Shown: positions 7,841 through 17,591, numbered from the stretch's first letter. The stretch: DNA of 64,000 bases from Succinispira mobilis DSM 6222 (GCF_000384135.1 NZ_KB913028.1:1757198-1821197), one strand, 5' to 3'. Numbers and translations are program-made. The notes: generated by a model from the sequence alone, not told the origin.

Positions 7841-9897
7841 TATCCTAATACCACTTTTGTAAAATCAACAATTTTTAAAACTAATTCACGAATATTTACT
7901 AATAAAGCTAGCCGATTATTTTTTATCTCTTCATCTTTATCCATTACCATTACTTTTTCAAAGAAATAATTTATCGGTTCTACCAATTTGTTTATTACTT
8001 GTAGTGCAACTAAATATTCACCTTCAGTTATAGCCGCTTCAATAGCTGTTTTCTGTTGGTTAAATTGTTTGCACAATTCTATTTCCGCCGCCTCCAATAA
8101 TTTTTCTTCTCGCACAACACCAGCCTGTGCTACATTTTTGGTCAAATTTGCTACTCGCACAAAAGCTTGCACTGTACTAACAAATTCTTGACTAACCGCA
8201 AACTCCTTAATCGCTTTAGCGCGTTTAAGGGTATCTTGCATATCCATTAATTGCATTGCTAAAATTGCATCTACTAAGTCATAACGTAGACCTTGTTCGA
8301 TTAATAAGTTTTTCACACGCAAAGTGAAAAATTCTTGTAACTTGGCAGTTAAATCTTGTTGCTCTTGCCCGCTAATATTTAAAGTTTCACAAGCTGCCAT
8401 AATTATTTTATCTAAAGGTAATTTATAAGTGCTATTTGCTAATACATTAACGATCCCTAATGCTTGTCGACGCAAAGCATAAGGATCTTGCGAGCCAGTA
8501 GGAATTAAGCCGCGGCTAAAAGTTGCCACGATATTGTCAATTTTATCTGCTAAACCAACAAAAATCCCAGTTGCTGTACTTGGCAAAATATCACCGGCAA
8601 ATCTAGGTAAATAATGTTCAAAAATCCCCTCATAAACCAATGGAGCTTCACCCTCTAGCTTAGCATATTCACGCCCCATTATACCTTGCAACTCTGTAAA
8701 CTCACATACCATTCCGGTCACTAAATCAGCCTTCGCTAAATGTGCCGTATGTTTTACAATTGCTAAATCTTGATAATCAACCATTTGAGCAAAACGCACC
8801 GCTAATTTTTCAATTCTTTCAACCTTATCATACATACTACCTAACCCATCTTGGAACACAACATTTTTTAATTTTTGCAAACGTATTTCTAACTTTTGCT
8901 TGCGATCTTCGTTAAAAAAGAAACTTGCATCACTAAGTCTAGCTCTCAAAACTCGTGCGTTTCCGTGTGCTATTACTGCTAAGTTATAATCATTACCATT
9001 TCTCACTGTGATAAACATTGGCATTAACTCGCCAGTTTTTTCACTAAATAAGGGGAAATAGCGTTGATGTTCTTTCATCGGTGTAATAATTGCCTCTTTT
9101 GGCAACACTAAAAATTCCGGATCAAAGTGCCCACATAAAGCTGTAGGATATTCCACTAAATATACCACTTCTTCTAGAAGCTCTTCGTCAATTTTAGCTG
9201 TAGCTTGATTTTGTTGGGCAATTGTTTTTATTTGCTCGACAATCATTGCTTCTCGTTCATTAGGGTCAACAATAACATGCTCTGCCCGCAAAGTCTCTAC
9301 ATAGTCCTGTGCATGTTTTAAAGTTATTTTTCCTGCGCTTAAAAATCGATGCCCGTAGGTAAAGTTTCCTGAAGAAACTTCAGCTATAGTCAAGGGAATA
9401 ACTTGCTCATTTAGTAAAGCTACCAACCAATGAATAGGACGCACAAAACGAATATCATAATTTGCCCAGCGCATATTTTTGGGGAAATTTAATTCCTGAA
9501 TAATTTCTAATAATAATTCAGGTAATAAATCTTGAACATTTTGTCCAAGTAATTTTTTCACAGCATAGATATAACCATCTTTTTCTACTAAATCGGCCAA
9601 ATCTACACCTTGAGAACGAGCAAACCCTTGTGCCGCCTTACTATACTCTCCTTCTGGCGTTTTAGCTATTTTTAAAGCTGGACCTTTAGCTTCTAACATA
9701 TTATCTGGTTGTTGTTTAGCTAAGCCTGTTAATAAAAAAGCCAATCGTCTTGGTGTAGAATAAACTTTAACTGTATCATAGGGAATTTTTTTATCTGCAA
9801 ATTTTTTTGCCACTAATTCAGCTAATTGTATATTTATTTTCGGTAAAAAACGTGCTGGAATTTCTTCTGTACCTATTTCTAATAATAATGTATCCAT
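7840..9897 (-). CDS. glyS: Glycyl-tRNA synthetase beta subunit
   Basis: 685-residue beta chain of the alpha2beta2 bacterial GlyRS; contributes tRNA recognition while the alpha chain carries the active site. Seen: the typical start LLLEIGTEEIPARF, the central HD-like region (KADLVTGMVCEFTELQG) and a C-terminal anticodon-binding part. The start is ATG at 9897, two bases after the glyQ stop; longer in-frame readings enter glyQ and were rejected. Last gene of the era-recO-glyQ-glyS unit. Confidence 0.97.
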   Translation of the reverse strand: MDTLLLEIGTEEIPARFLPKINIQLAELVAKKFADKKIPYDTVKVYSTPRRLAFLLTGLAKQQPDNMLEAKGPALKIAKTPEGEYSKAAQGFARSQGVDLADLVEKDGYIYAVKKLLGQNVQDLLPELLLEIIQELNFPKNMRWANYDIRFVRPIHWLVALLNEQVIPLTIAEVSSGNFTYGHRFLSAGKITLKHAQDYVETLRAEHVIVDPNEREAMIVEQIKTIAQQNQATAKIDEELLEEVVYLVEYPTALCGHFDPEFLVLPKEAIITPMKEHQRYFPLFSEKTGELMPMFITVRNGNDYNLAVIAHGNARVLRARLSDASFFFNEDRKQKLEIRLQKLKNVVFQDGLGSMYDKVERIEKLAVRFAQMVDYQDLAIVKHTAHLAKADLVTGMVCEFTELQGIMGREYAKLEGEAPLVYEGIFEHYLPRFAGDILPSTATGIFVGLADKIDNIVATFSRGLIPTGSQDPYALRRQALGIVNVLANSTYKLPLDKIIMAACETLNISGQEQQDLTAKLQEFFTLRVKNLLIEQGLRYDLVDAILAMQLMDMQDTLKRAKAIKEFAVSQEFVSTVQAFVRVANLTKNVAQAGVVREEKLLEAAEIELCKQFNQQKTAIEAAITEGEYLVALQVINKLVEPINYFFEKVMVMDKDEEIKNNRLALLVNIRELVLKIVDFTKVVLG

Positions 9898-9899
9898 TC

Positions 9900-10775
9900 T
9901 TATTTTCCCCCTTTCAATAATGGATAACCTAGTTTTTCTCGTTGTTCTAGGTAAGCACTTGCACAAAGTCTAGCCATAGTGCGAACTCGGCCTATAAAGC
10001 CTGTTCGTTCACTAACACTAATTGCCCCACGAGCATCTAAAAGGTTAAAAGTATGCGAACATTTTAATACATAATCATAAGCTGGAATTACATATCCGGC
10101 TTCAATAATCCGTTTTGCTTCGGCTTCATATTTATCAAACAGTTCAAATAACAAACTAATATCCGCCAATTCAAAATTGTATACGGATTGCTCTACTTCA
10201 TTACGATGAAATACATCACCGTAAGTTACGTCGCCAACCCATTGTATGTCAAAAACATTTTCTTTACCTTGAATATACATCGCCAAACGTTCTAAGCCAT
10301 AAGTTATTTCAACTGCCACTGGTTTAACATCAATACTACCAACTTGTTGAAAATAAGTGAATTGGGTAATTTCCATTCCATCTAACCAAACTTCCCAGCC
10401 AAGCCCCCAAGCACCAAGGGTTGGTGACTCCCAATTGTCTTCAACAAAACGAATATCATGTTCTTGGTGTTTAATACCTAACAACTCTAAACTTTGTAAA
10501 TATAGTTCTTGAATATTGCTAGGTGAAGGTTTCATGATTACTTGAAATTGATGATGTTGAAACAACCGATTGGGGTTATCTCCATATCTGCCATCAGCAG
10601 GTCGTCTAGATGGCTCTACATAAGCAACATTCCATGGTTCTGGACCTAAAGACCTTAGGAAGGTACTTGGATTCATAGTTCCAGCACCCTTTTCCACATC
10701 ATAAGCTTGAGCTAAAATACAGTTTTGTTTTGCCCAAAAGTTTTGTAAAGTTAAAATAATCGTTTGAAAATCCAT
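9900..10775 (-). CDS. glyQ: Glycyl-tRNA synthetase alpha subunit
   Basis: 291-residue catalytic chain of alpha2beta2 GlyRS, which activates glycine and charges tRNA-Gly. Near-invariant blocks are seen: [41 protein letters not shown] and [13 protein letters not shown]. The gene lies 17 bases after recO and just before glyS. No T-box leader fits in that gap, so expression follows the era-recO transcript. Confidence 0.98.
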   Translation of the reverse strand: MDFQTIILTLQNFWAKQNCILAQAYDVEKGAGTMNPSTFLRSLGPEPWNVAYVEPSRRPADGRYGDNPNRLFQHHQFQVIMKPSPSNIQELYLQSLELLGIKHQEHDIRFVEDNWESPTLGAWGLGWEVWLDGMEITQFTYFQQVGSIDVKPVAVEITYGLERLAMYIQGKENVFDIQWVGDVTYGDVFHRNEVEQSVYNFELADISLLFELFDKYEAEAKRIIEAGYVIPAYDYVLKCSHTFNLLDARGAISVSERTGFIGRVRTMARLCASAYLEQREKLGYPLLKGGK

Positions 10776-10792
10776 TTTACCCTCCTAAATAT

Positions 10793-11527
10793 TTAATGCA
10801 ATTTTGATAAAAATTGCAAACTTTTTAATGGTTTATCCAAGTGTAAGTAAAATAATTGTTGTATCACATACTCTAGCTGTAATAATTGTTTTCCTTTTAT
10901 GCTAAATTCTATTTTAGTAGATAAATCTAACTTTGTAAATTTTTCCATAAGCACTTGTGTTTCATAATCAAAAGGTAATTCTTCTGTAACTTTGCAAGCT
11001 TCACAAACTGCTCCACCTTTTAGTGCACTAAAATAAGCATCTTCTGTTAATGTCTTATTACAAGCTATACAGTTGTTATAAAGTGGCGCAAGGCCTACAT
11101 AGCCCAATAACTTAATACTGAAAATTATAGTTACTAATCTTTTGTTACGAACTGTAAGCAACTGTAGGCATTGTGTAAGCAAGTCATAAATTGGTTCATC
11201 AGCTTGACCTTCTACGGTAAATTCCTCAACTAATTCTGTCAAAATTGAAGCGTAGGTGAGAAATTCAAAATCTGCATCTGGCAAACGTGGTCCAATCAAT
11301 TCTCCTTGCTTAAATGTATATATTTTTTTATTAGGAAATAACAGCATCTCAAGATTATTAAAAGGTTGTAGCAAGGCATTGTACATATTCTTAGCTCTGG
11401 CAACGCCATAAGCCATTACTAAAAGCTTTCCGTGTTCACGTGAATAACAAACAAGCAACTTATCAGTTGCTTGTGTTTGTTTTACTTTTAATATTATCAG
11501 TTGTGTATTAAATGGTTGTAAACTCAT
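10793..11527 (-). CDS. recO: DNA repair protein RecO
   Basis: 244 residues. RecO works with RecR/RecF to load RecA on SSB-coated single-stranded DNA. The N-terminal OB fold starts at the first residues and a zinc-binding segment is visible as NNCIACNKT followed by GAVCEACK (two CxxC pairs). The position between era and glyQ is the standard Firmicutes arrangement. Confidence 0.92.
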   Translation of the reverse strand: MSLQPFNTQLIILKVKQTQATDKLLVCYSREHGKLLVMAYGVARAKNMYNALLQPFNNLEMLLFPNKKIYTFKQGELIGPRLPDADFEFLTYASILTELVEEFTVEGQADEPIYDLLTQCLQLLTVRNKRLVTIIFSIKLLGYVGLAPLYNNCIACNKTLTEDAYFSALKGGAVCEACKVTEELPFDYETQVLMEKFTKLDLSTKIEFSIKGKQLLQLEYVIQQLFYLHLDKPLKSLQFLSKLH

Positions 11528-11540
11528 TTAATTTGCCTCA

Positions 11541-12440
11541 CTAGTACTCATTTCTAAAGCCAAATTCACGCAACGCGTTATCTTTATTGCGCCAATCTTT
11601 TTTTACTTTAACCCACAGATCTAAAAATATCTTGTTACCTAACAATGCTTGAATATCGAGACGAGCTTGTTGCCCAATTGTTTTTAGCAATGCACCTTTT
11701 TGTCCAATAACAATCGCTTTTTGACTATCACGTTCTACATATATTGTTGCTCTTATATATACATCATCATTAGGACGAGTTTTCATTTCCTCAACTTCTA
11801 CCGCTATAGCATGTGGTACTTCATCGCGAGTTAATCTCAATACTTTTTCTCGAACTAATTCAGCAACAATCACTCGCTCTGGCTGATCGGTCAGCGTATC
11901 TTCGGGAAAATATGCTGGCCCTTCAGGTAAGTGTTTTTCTATTTCTCTTACTAAATAGCTAAAATCTGTGTCTGTTAAGGCGGAAGCGGGTACAAGTTCA
12001 GCAAATTTATACTTTTGTTTGTAACTATTAATCAATGGCAATAGTTCACTTTTATCTTTTAATTTATCTACTTTGTTTAGCACTAACAACACTGGGGTTG
12101 TTACTTTCTCTAGCATTTCGATTATATACTGCTCACCTTTACCAAATTTTTCCGTTACATCTACCACAAACAGTACTGCATCTACTTCTTTTAAAGTATC
12201 TGTAGCACTTTTTAACATAAATTCACCCAATTTATGTTGCGGTTTATGGATTCCAGGCGTGTCTAAAAACATAATTTGAGAATGTTCATTAGTCAACACA
12301 CACATAATTTTATTACGCGTTGTTTGTGGTTTATCCGACATAATAGCAATTTTTTCACCAATTAGACTATTAACTAAAGTGGATTTACCTACATTAGGTC
12401 TACCCACTATGGCCACAAACCCCGATACAAATTTTTCCAT
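11541..12440 (-). CDS. era: GTPase Era
   Basis: 299-residue essential GTPase that binds the 3' end of 16S rRNA during 30S assembly, at the inner membrane and in the cytoplasm. G1 GRPNVGKST, G3 DTPG, G4 NKVD and G5 SAL are all present, followed by the KH domain with the IGQKGALLKTIG loop. First gene of the era-recO-glyQ-glyS unit. Confidence 0.98.
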   Translation of the reverse strand: MEKFVSGFVAIVGRPNVGKSTLVNSLIGEKIAIMSDKPQTTRNKIMCVLTNEHSQIMFLDTPGIHKPQHKLGEFMLKSATDTLKEVDAVLFVVDVTEKFGKGEQYIIEMLEKVTTPVLLVLNKVDKLKDKSELLPLINSYKQKYKFAELVPASALTDTDFSYLVREIEKHLPEGPAYFPEDTLTDQPERVIVAELVREKVLRLTRDEVPHAIAVEVEEMKTRPNDDVYIRATIYVERDSQKAIVIGQKGALLKTIGQQARLDIQALLGNKIFLDLWVKVKKDWRNKDNALREFGFRNEY

Positions 12441-12532
12441 ATTTAACCCCTTTTAATAAAAATATTAACAATACATTATTTTACCATATAAAAGCTTTTT
12501 TTGATATTTTTTTTTCTAATTCTGCCCGAAAT

Positions 12533-12561
12533 TTGCTAATTATATTTACTTATGATAAAAT
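12533..12561 (+). promoter_or_regulatory. Promoter candidate for the DUF3298 gene
   Basis: TTGCTA (12533-12538) and TAAAAT (12556-12561), spacing 17. The -10 overlaps an in-frame ATG at 12552, which argues that translation starts further downstream. Confidence 0.5.
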
Positions 12562-12596
12562 TTGTTACAAAATATCATAAGGAGCGTGAGTTAATC

Positions 12597-13307
12597 TTGC
12601 TAAAAAACAAAATTTTTATTGCTATTACACTTTCTTGGTTGCTTAGTATTTTTGTTTTTAATAATTATGCGGATGCTAAAGTAATTGTTGAAAGCAAAGA
12701 TATTATTAAAGACAAACCCAAAATCGAGCTTTACATCCCTCAACTTAGAGACTTAGTAGATGGTAATATACAACGTCAGATAAATCAACAATTGACAGCA
12801 ACCACCGAAAGTGCCTTGGATGATTTTAATCAATTGACTAATAATATGCTTTTAAGCATAAAAAAAGGTAGCCTTCCAGCTGAATATGCTAATAGACTAA
12901 CTTTAGTTTCTGATTATGAAGTTAAATTATTAAATAAAAATATCGTAAGTATCCTGCAATATGGTTACCAAGATACTGGTGGTGCTCATCCTATGCCTTT
13001 TGCTTATGCGCAAACTTTTAATATTAAAACCGGAAAAAATTATGCCTTAAAAGATCTTTTCCAACCAATGTCAAGCTTCGCTTATTATTTAACCGAAAAA
13101 ATAAAATTAGAAATAAAGTTACGCAATAAGCAAGATAATTATATATTTACGGGGTTACAGGAGCAGCAGAAATTTTTCCTAACTCGTGAGGGCTTGTTTA
13201 TTTATTATCAGCCTTATGAAATTGCGCCTTACTCTGAAGGCTTTATTTATTTTTTCTTCCCTTACAGCGACTTACCTGATATAAAGCTAGATGAAATTTT
13301 ATATTAA
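12597..13307 (+). CDS. Secreted DUF4163/DUF3298 (RsiV/PdaC-like) protein
   Basis: 236 residues from TTG 12597. A signal peptide follows the start (positively charged LKNK, hydrophobic IFIAITLSWLLSIFVF, then a YADAK cleavage-like site). The mature part matches the DUF4163 plus DUF3298 layout of RsiV and PdaC C-terminal domains, with the hallmark DTGGAHPMPF and a C-terminal FFFPYSDLP. It is probably located outside the cytoplasmic membrane; these domains bind peptidoglycan fragments or lysozyme in studied cases, but no catalytic part is attached here. A longer ATG start at 12552 is in frame but overlaps the -10 box; AAGGAG lies 12 bases before the TTG, somewhat far. Its stop overlaps that of the convergent exporter gene. 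Confidence 0.75.
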   Translation: MLKNKIFIAITLSWLLSIFVFNNYADAKVIVESKDIIKDKPKIELYIPQLRDLVDGNIQRQINQQLTATTESALDDFNQLTNNMLLSIKKGSLPAEYANRLTLVSDYEVKLLNKNIVSILQYGYQDTGGAHPMPFAYAQTFNIKTGKNYALKDLFQPMSSFAYYLTEKIKLEIKLRNKQDNYIFTGLQEQQKFFLTREGLFIYYQPYEIAPYSEGFIYFFFPYSDLPDIKLDEILY

Positions 13308-14302
13308 TTATAAATAAGTTTTATCAAAGATATTGCCGTCACAATTTGTACACAAGCTATTGCAACACCATACATAGAAACTTTTAGCCCATGATGCATT
13401 AATTCTCCAATATTAATCCGCATCCCAATTCCAGCTAACGCAATTATTTCAAAAACGCCACTAGTTTGTTTAAATAGCTGTGACAAATTATCGGGAATAA
13501 TTTGCAAACTAAATAATACACACATTAAGAAAAAACCAACAACATACCAAGGAATTTGTCGCCAACCAACACGAACGTCTGCAGCTACAGCTTCTTTAGT
13601 AGCTGCATTTTTCATACTCCCTAAACAAAAAACTACGGCGACCAAAAAAATTATTCGTACAATCTTAAAAATCGTGGATAAATCTTTTACTGACTCATTA
13701 ACCATACTACCACTTGCCACAACCTGCCCAATAGATTGTAGTATCCCCCCAATAAAAGCCGACGTTCTTAATGCATCAAAATCAAATAAACTTCCGGCTA
13801 TAATTGGCAAATTAATCATTAATATACTGCCAATTAAATTAACAATAGTAATGCTAATCAATTTATCTGTTTCTGTCGCTTTGAGGACTGGTGCTGTAGA
13901 AGCAATTGCCGATGAACCACAAACTGCATTTCCACTTGCCATTAAATAGCTAAAATCACGTCCAAAACCAAGTTTTTGCCCAAAATAAATGCAAAATGCG
14001 ATTGTTAAAATCATTTGCGTAACAATAAATAGCATCCCTTGCCAGCCAACCTGTAATACACTTTGAAAGCTTAAAGTTCCCCCAAGTAATACTATCGAAT
14101 AAGTTAACAAATTACTTTCCGAAAATTTGCTGCCTGTCGCAAACAAATTATTTTTAGCTATTGTATTACCCACTAAAATGCCTAATAAAATTGCAAAAGT
14201 AGCTGCGCCAATATTAGAAAAATATTGTCCTAAAATAGTTCCTAAAAAAGCAATTGCCGCACACACCATAACGCCTGGAACTAAAGTCTTAATTTTAGTC
14301 AA
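13304..14302 (-). CDS. YeiH/UPF0324-family membrane protein (putative sulfate exporter family)
   Basis: 332 residues with about ten hydrophobic segments and the family signature GNAVCGSSAIAS near residue 125, plus a second glycine-rich block GGILQSIGQVVASG. The YeiH family is classed as putative anion (sulfate) exporters; transport has not been shown for most members. The TTG start at 14302 follows AAGGTGAG. It is divergent from a LysR-type gene, the usual YeiH/YeiE-like arrangement, and its stop overlaps the convergent DUF3298 gene by four bases. Confidence 0.88.
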   Translation of the reverse strand: MTKIKTLVPGVMVCAAIAFLGTILGQYFSNIGAATFAILLGILVGNTIAKNNLFATGSKFSESNLLTYSIVLLGGTLSFQSVLQVGWQGMLFIVTQMILTIAFCIYFGQKLGFGRDFSYLMASGNAVCGSSAIASTAPVLKATETDKLISITIVNLIGSILMINLPIIAGSLFDFDALRTSAFIGGILQSIGQVVASGSMVNESVKDLSTIFKIVRIIFLVAVVFCLGSMKNAATKEAVAADVRVGWRQIPWYVVGFFLMCVLFSLQIIPDNLSQLFKQTSGVFEIIALAGIGMRINIGELMHHGLKVSMYGVAIACVQIVTAISLIKLIYN

Positions 14303-14330
14303 ATTATATCACTCACCTTGTCTTTATGAT

Positions 14331-14381
14331 AGTTTGTAGTATAATACATGTTTAATGATAAGTAAAATATCTTTATATCAT
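14331..14381. promoter_or_regulatory. LysR-type operator overlapping the exporter promoter
   Basis: An inverted repeat ATGATA-N15-TATCAT spans 14355-14381. On the minus strand a promoter TTTACT (14361-14366) with TATACT 17 bases downstream lies across its inner half. Binding by the divergent LysR protein at this dyad would control the exporter and perhaps the regulator itself. Confidence 0.55.
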
Positions 14382-14423
14382 AATAACCATTATAATTTCT
14401 TATGATTAAGGAAAGGTGCTAAT

Positions 14424-15326
14424 ATGTTGGATGAATTAAAAACCTTTATCGCAGTTGTTAATCTTAAAAATTTCACTAAAGCCGCTGAACAACTTTCGCT
14501 TTCACAACCTAGTGTAAGCCAGCACATCAAAAATCTTGAAAAAACTTTTAATGCCATTTTAATAAAACGGAGTATTAAACAAAAAAGCATTGAAATAACC
14601 CCAGCAGGTAAAATTCTTTACGATCGAGCGCAACAAATTTGTAAACTATATGACTATACCCTAAACGAAATAAATGAATTACAAGAAACCATTTGTGGTC
14701 AGTTACATATTGGCGCAAGTTTTACTATTGGGGAATATTTCCTGCCTGAACTTTTGGGTAAATTTAGTAAACTCTACCCAAAACTGAATTTGCAAATCAC
14801 AATTGAAAACACGGCTAAAATTTGTCAAAAATTAGCAGCTTTGGAAATAGATATTGCGTTAATTGAAGGAACAGCTCCAGCAGATAGGTTCGCCAAAACT
14901 ACTTTCTATAAAGATCAGTTAGTTTTAATTACAGCCTTAGACAATCCTTTAGGCGAAACTTTTTTTTCAGCCAGCAACTGGCAAAAGCAAATATGGATAA
15001 CTCGGGAAATTGGCTCTGGAAGTCGTCAGCAACTAGATAATTTTCTTAAAGAAACTAAACTTATTCCCGAAAATCTAATTGTTTTTGGCAGTAACTTCGC
15101 CGTAAAAGAAGCTGTAAAAAATAATCTTGGCGTAAGTTTTATTTCTAGCCATATTGCAAATTTGGCCCAGCTACAACAAGAAGTAAAAATTGTAACCCCT
15201 CACCAAAACTATTACCGCGAATTTAATTATTTATTACCACAAAATATTCCCTCTACAGCCACAATTAAAGCTTTTATTAATAATCTACATGAAAGCTTTT
15301 CAGATTATACTGTAAATAAATTTTAA
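14424..15326 (+). CDS. LysR-family transcriptional regulator (YeiE/CbbR-like)
   Basis: 300 residues. The N-terminal winged helix-turn-helix is clear (residues 3-60: ELKTFIAVV, FTKAAEQLSLSQPSVSQHIKNLE). The C-terminal substrate-binding domain begins near residue 90 with LHIGASFTIGEYFLP, as in CbbR/YeiE-type regulators. It is divergent from the YeiH-type exporter, with a dyad between them, so that gene is the likely target. The ribosome site AAGGAAAGGTG precedes the ATG. A small secreted-protein gene follows 12 bases after its stop and is probably co-transcribed. Confidence 0.93.
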   Translation: MLDELKTFIAVVNLKNFTKAAEQLSLSQPSVSQHIKNLEKTFNAILIKRSIKQKSIEITPAGKILYDRAQQICKLYDYTLNEINELQETICGQLHIGASFTIGEYFLPELLGKFSKLYPKLNLQITIENTAKICQKLAALEIDIALIEGTAPADRFAKTTFYKDQLVLITALDNPLGETFFSASNWQKQIWITREIGSGSRQQLDNFLKETKLIPENLIVFGSNFAVKEAVKNNLGVSFISSHIANLAQLQQEVKIVTPHQNYYREFNYLLPQNIPSTATIKAFINNLHESFSDYTVNKF

Positions 15327-15338
15327 GGAGTGTGTTTT

Positions 15339-15764
15339 ATGCAAAAATTTATAACTGGTTTTCTTTTTGCCTGCATTTTATTTGTTTCTACGCCCATAAC
15401 TCAAGCAATAGATTTGGGTGGAATTTTAAAAGTCGGCGGCATTGGCTTCTTAGTTGACAAATTTGCTCAGCCACTAAACAATTTTATTAACACACTTACT
15501 GCAAAACACGCAGTTAGCAGTGACTATGCCACAAAAGTTGTTCCAATTATTGTGGTCGGCACTGGCACTTATGCTGGTGCAGCTCAAGTTACCGGTCCTT
15601 TAGAACTGGTTGAACAAACAAAAGCAGTTTTGCAAATCGAAGGAAACTTTAGTGGTGATACTTTCAGAGTTAAGGCACTAATTCCAATCAATAGTAAAAA
15701 TGTCACAAATTTTTCGCGTGTGCAGGGTGTTGGCGTTTCCGCACAAATTGATGTTAAAATATAG
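15339..15764 (+). CDS. Small secreted protein of unknown function
   Basis: 141 residues from ATG 15339; AAGGAG overlaps the stop region of the LysR gene at good spacing. A GTG at 15330 lies within that site and is rejected. An N-terminal signal peptide is evident (KFITGFLFACILFVSTPITQA). The mature protein is rich in Gly, Val and Ala (GGILKVGGIGFLVDKF, IIVVGTGTYAGAAQVTGP) with predicted beta structure. No catalytic motif was recognised. Position suggests co-expression with the LysR gene; function unknown. Confidence 0.7.
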   Translation: MQKFITGFLFACILFVSTPITQAIDLGGILKVGGIGFLVDKFAQPLNNFINTLTAKHAVSSDYATKVVPIIVVGTGTYAGAAQVTGPLELVEQTKAVLQIEGNFSGDTFRVKALIPINSKNVTNFSRVQGVGVSAQIDVKI

Positions 15765-15785
15765 TCATTATATAAAATCGCAAAA

Positions 15786-15836
15786 AGCAGATATAACCTA
15801 TCAACCTAGGTTATATCTGCTAATCTTTTATTTAAG
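15786..15836. terminator. Bidirectional terminator after the small secreted protein
   Basis: AGCAGATATAACCTA (15786-15800) pairs perfectly with TAGGTTATATCTGCT (15807-15821), followed by a T-rich stretch; convergent cstA ends nearby. Confidence 0.75.
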
Positions 15837-15861
15837 CATTTCTATAGTTTTAAAGCTCTTT

Positions 15862-17265
15862 TTAGTTATCACGTTTTTGATAATATAAGAACAAGCACAA
15901 TAAAGCGAAAACTATGCCGGAAGGATATGATATTGCCGTGGATAATTTCAATCCCTCTGGAGCTTGTAATATATAAGTAAAGGTTACTGCTGACATTAAA
16001 GTAGCGGGAATTAAAGCAATTAAAAAATTTTTCTTTGCTGGTGCTTGTTTATATAAATACACAGCCGCAGCCCATAAAGCAATCATCGCCAAGGTTTGAT
16101 TAGACCAAGCAAAATAACGCCAAATTATATCAAATTTCATTTGTGATAAAATTGCTCCAATACCTAATAATGGTACTGTCAATAATAAACGTTTATTAAT
16201 TGGCTTTTGATCGATATTAAACCAATCAGCTAGCGTTAAGCGCGCACTCCGAAAAGCTGTATCCCCTGAAGTTATCGGACACGCAATTACCCCTATCATG
16301 GCTAGCACTCCACCAACTTGTCCAAGTAAACTAGTGGAAATATCATAAACAACCCCACCTGGACCACCCATAGTTGCCATTGCTGTTGCCAAACCACCTG
16401 TTGATTTATAGAAAGCAACCCCAGCAGCAGCCCATATCAAAGCAATTATACCTTCAGCAACCATTGCACCATAAAAAACTCTTCTACCATCACGCTCTGT
16501 TTGAATACAACGCGCCATCATTGGCGATTGTGTCGCATGGAACCCAGATATAGCGCCACAAGCAACCGTTATAAACATTAATGGCCAAATCGGTAGTTTT
16601 TTAGGATGCAAATTTTCTAAAGTTAACTCCGGAATTGGATAACCTTGGAAAATTATACCCCCAGCAATTCCTACTGCCATTATAATTAAAGTCAAACCAA
16701 AAACTGGGTAAATTTTACCAATCAACTTGTCAATTGGCACTAAAGTTGCCAAAAAATAATAAGTCAATACAATAATAAGCCAAAACTTGGCATCCATCCA
16801 AGCTGGAGTGAGTTTTGCTAACAGCATCGCTGGGCCAGTCATAAAAACTGTACCAACTAACACTAATAAAACCACAGAGAATATTCTCATTACCGTCTTC
16901 ATACTGCTACCCAAGTATTTACCAACAACTTCTGAAATACTACTTCCACCATTTTTCAAAGAAATCATTCCTGAAAGATAGTCATGAACTGCCCCTGCGA
17001 AAATTGTCCCAAAAACAATCCAAAGGAATACCACCGGTCCCCAGAGTGCACCGGCAATTGCGCCGAAAATAGGCCCTAAACCGGCAATATTTAGTAACTG
17101 AATTAAAAATACTTTTGCCGTAGGCAATGGAACAAAGTCTACTCCATCATTTTTAGCCAATGCTGGAGTTACTTCATCACTAGGAGCAAACATCTCATCA
17201 ACAAATTTACCATAAACAATGTAGCCCGTAACAAGTAAAATCAGTGCAAGAAAAAAAGTAATCAT
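15862..17265 (-). CDS. cstA: CstA-family carbon starvation/pyruvate-type transporter
   Basis: 467-residue integral-membrane protein with at least ten hydrophobic segments. CstA signatures are seen: LLNIAGLGPIFGAIAGALWG, GTIFAGAVHDYLSGM, GAISGFHATQSPMMARC and ITSGDTAFRSARL. Studied CstA/BtsT proteins take up pyruvate or peptides during carbon limitation; the short form seen here is common in Firmicutes. The start ATG at 17265 follows AAGGAGGT. It is preceded by a roughly 200-base leader with strong secondary structure potential, suggesting post-initiation control. Confidence 0.9.
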   Translation of the reverse strand: MITFFLALILLVTGYIVYGKFVDEMFAPSDEVTPALAKNDGVDFVPLPTAKVFLIQLLNIAGLGPIFGAIAGALWGPVVFLWIVFGTIFAGAVHDYLSGMISLKNGGSSISEVVGKYLGSSMKTVMRIFSVVLLVLVGTVFMTGPAMLLAKLTPAWMDAKFWLIIVLTYYFLATLVPIDKLIGKIYPVFGLTLIIMAVGIAGGIIFQGYPIPELTLENLHPKKLPIWPLMFITVACGAISGFHATQSPMMARCIQTERDGRRVFYGAMVAEGIIALIWAAAGVAFYKSTGGLATAMATMGGPGGVVYDISTSLLGQVGGVLAMIGVIACPITSGDTAFRSARLTLADWFNIDQKPINKRLLLTVPLLGIGAILSQMKFDIIWRYFAWSNQTLAMIALWAAAVYLYKQAPAKKNFLIALIPATLMSAVTFTYILQAPEGLKLSTAISYPSGIVFALLCLFLYYQKRDN

Positions 17266-17470
17266 AACTAGACCTCCTTATTTTTATGCTCAAACAAAAG
17301 ACAAAGCCTTAAATGACCTTAAGACAAGCAATATTTTGCATTAACTGCTTAAATTTGTGTCCTAACTTATCTAAGGCTTTGAATTTTATCTGTGTACGCT
17401 AGCGAGGTTTTAAGTACTCTGTCTAAACAATTCCAGTAATAAATTCAAAGTATTTTTCAATTGTCAAAAA
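17266..17470 (-). promoter_or_regulatory. Long structured leader of cstA
   Basis: On the minus strand TTGACA at 17462-17467 marks a possible -35; no good -10 at 17 bases was found. In the leader CAAAGCCTTA (about 17374-17383) pairs with TAAGGCTTTG (about 17302-17311), which is followed by the T-rich TCTTTTGTTTG, as in an attenuator. Between them lie alternative pairing partners: a second TAAGG copy, GGACA/TGTC, and GCAATATTTTGC. No known riboswitch consensus was recognised. Confidence 0.4.
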
Positions 17471-17552
17471 TATACAGAACTTTTTCTATTTATCTATAAA
17501 ATACTACTTTCTTGTCTATTTGTCAAGAATTCCAGTTATGTTTTACAAATAC

Positions 17553-17582
17553 AAAAAAGACTATTCTGTTGAATAGTCTTTA
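17553..17582 (-). terminator. Terminator of the tRNA operon
   Basis: AAAGACTATTC, loop AACA, GAATAGTCTTT followed by T on the minus strand, immediately downstream of tRNA-Val. Confidence 0.88.
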
Positions 17583-17591
17583 AATTCAATA

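Noticed and set aside
9840..10792. T-box leader for glyQS
   Set aside because: Only 17 bases separate recO and glyQ and no AGGGTGGNACCGCG-type box was seen. The same search failed before lysS, ilvD, thrC and aroF.
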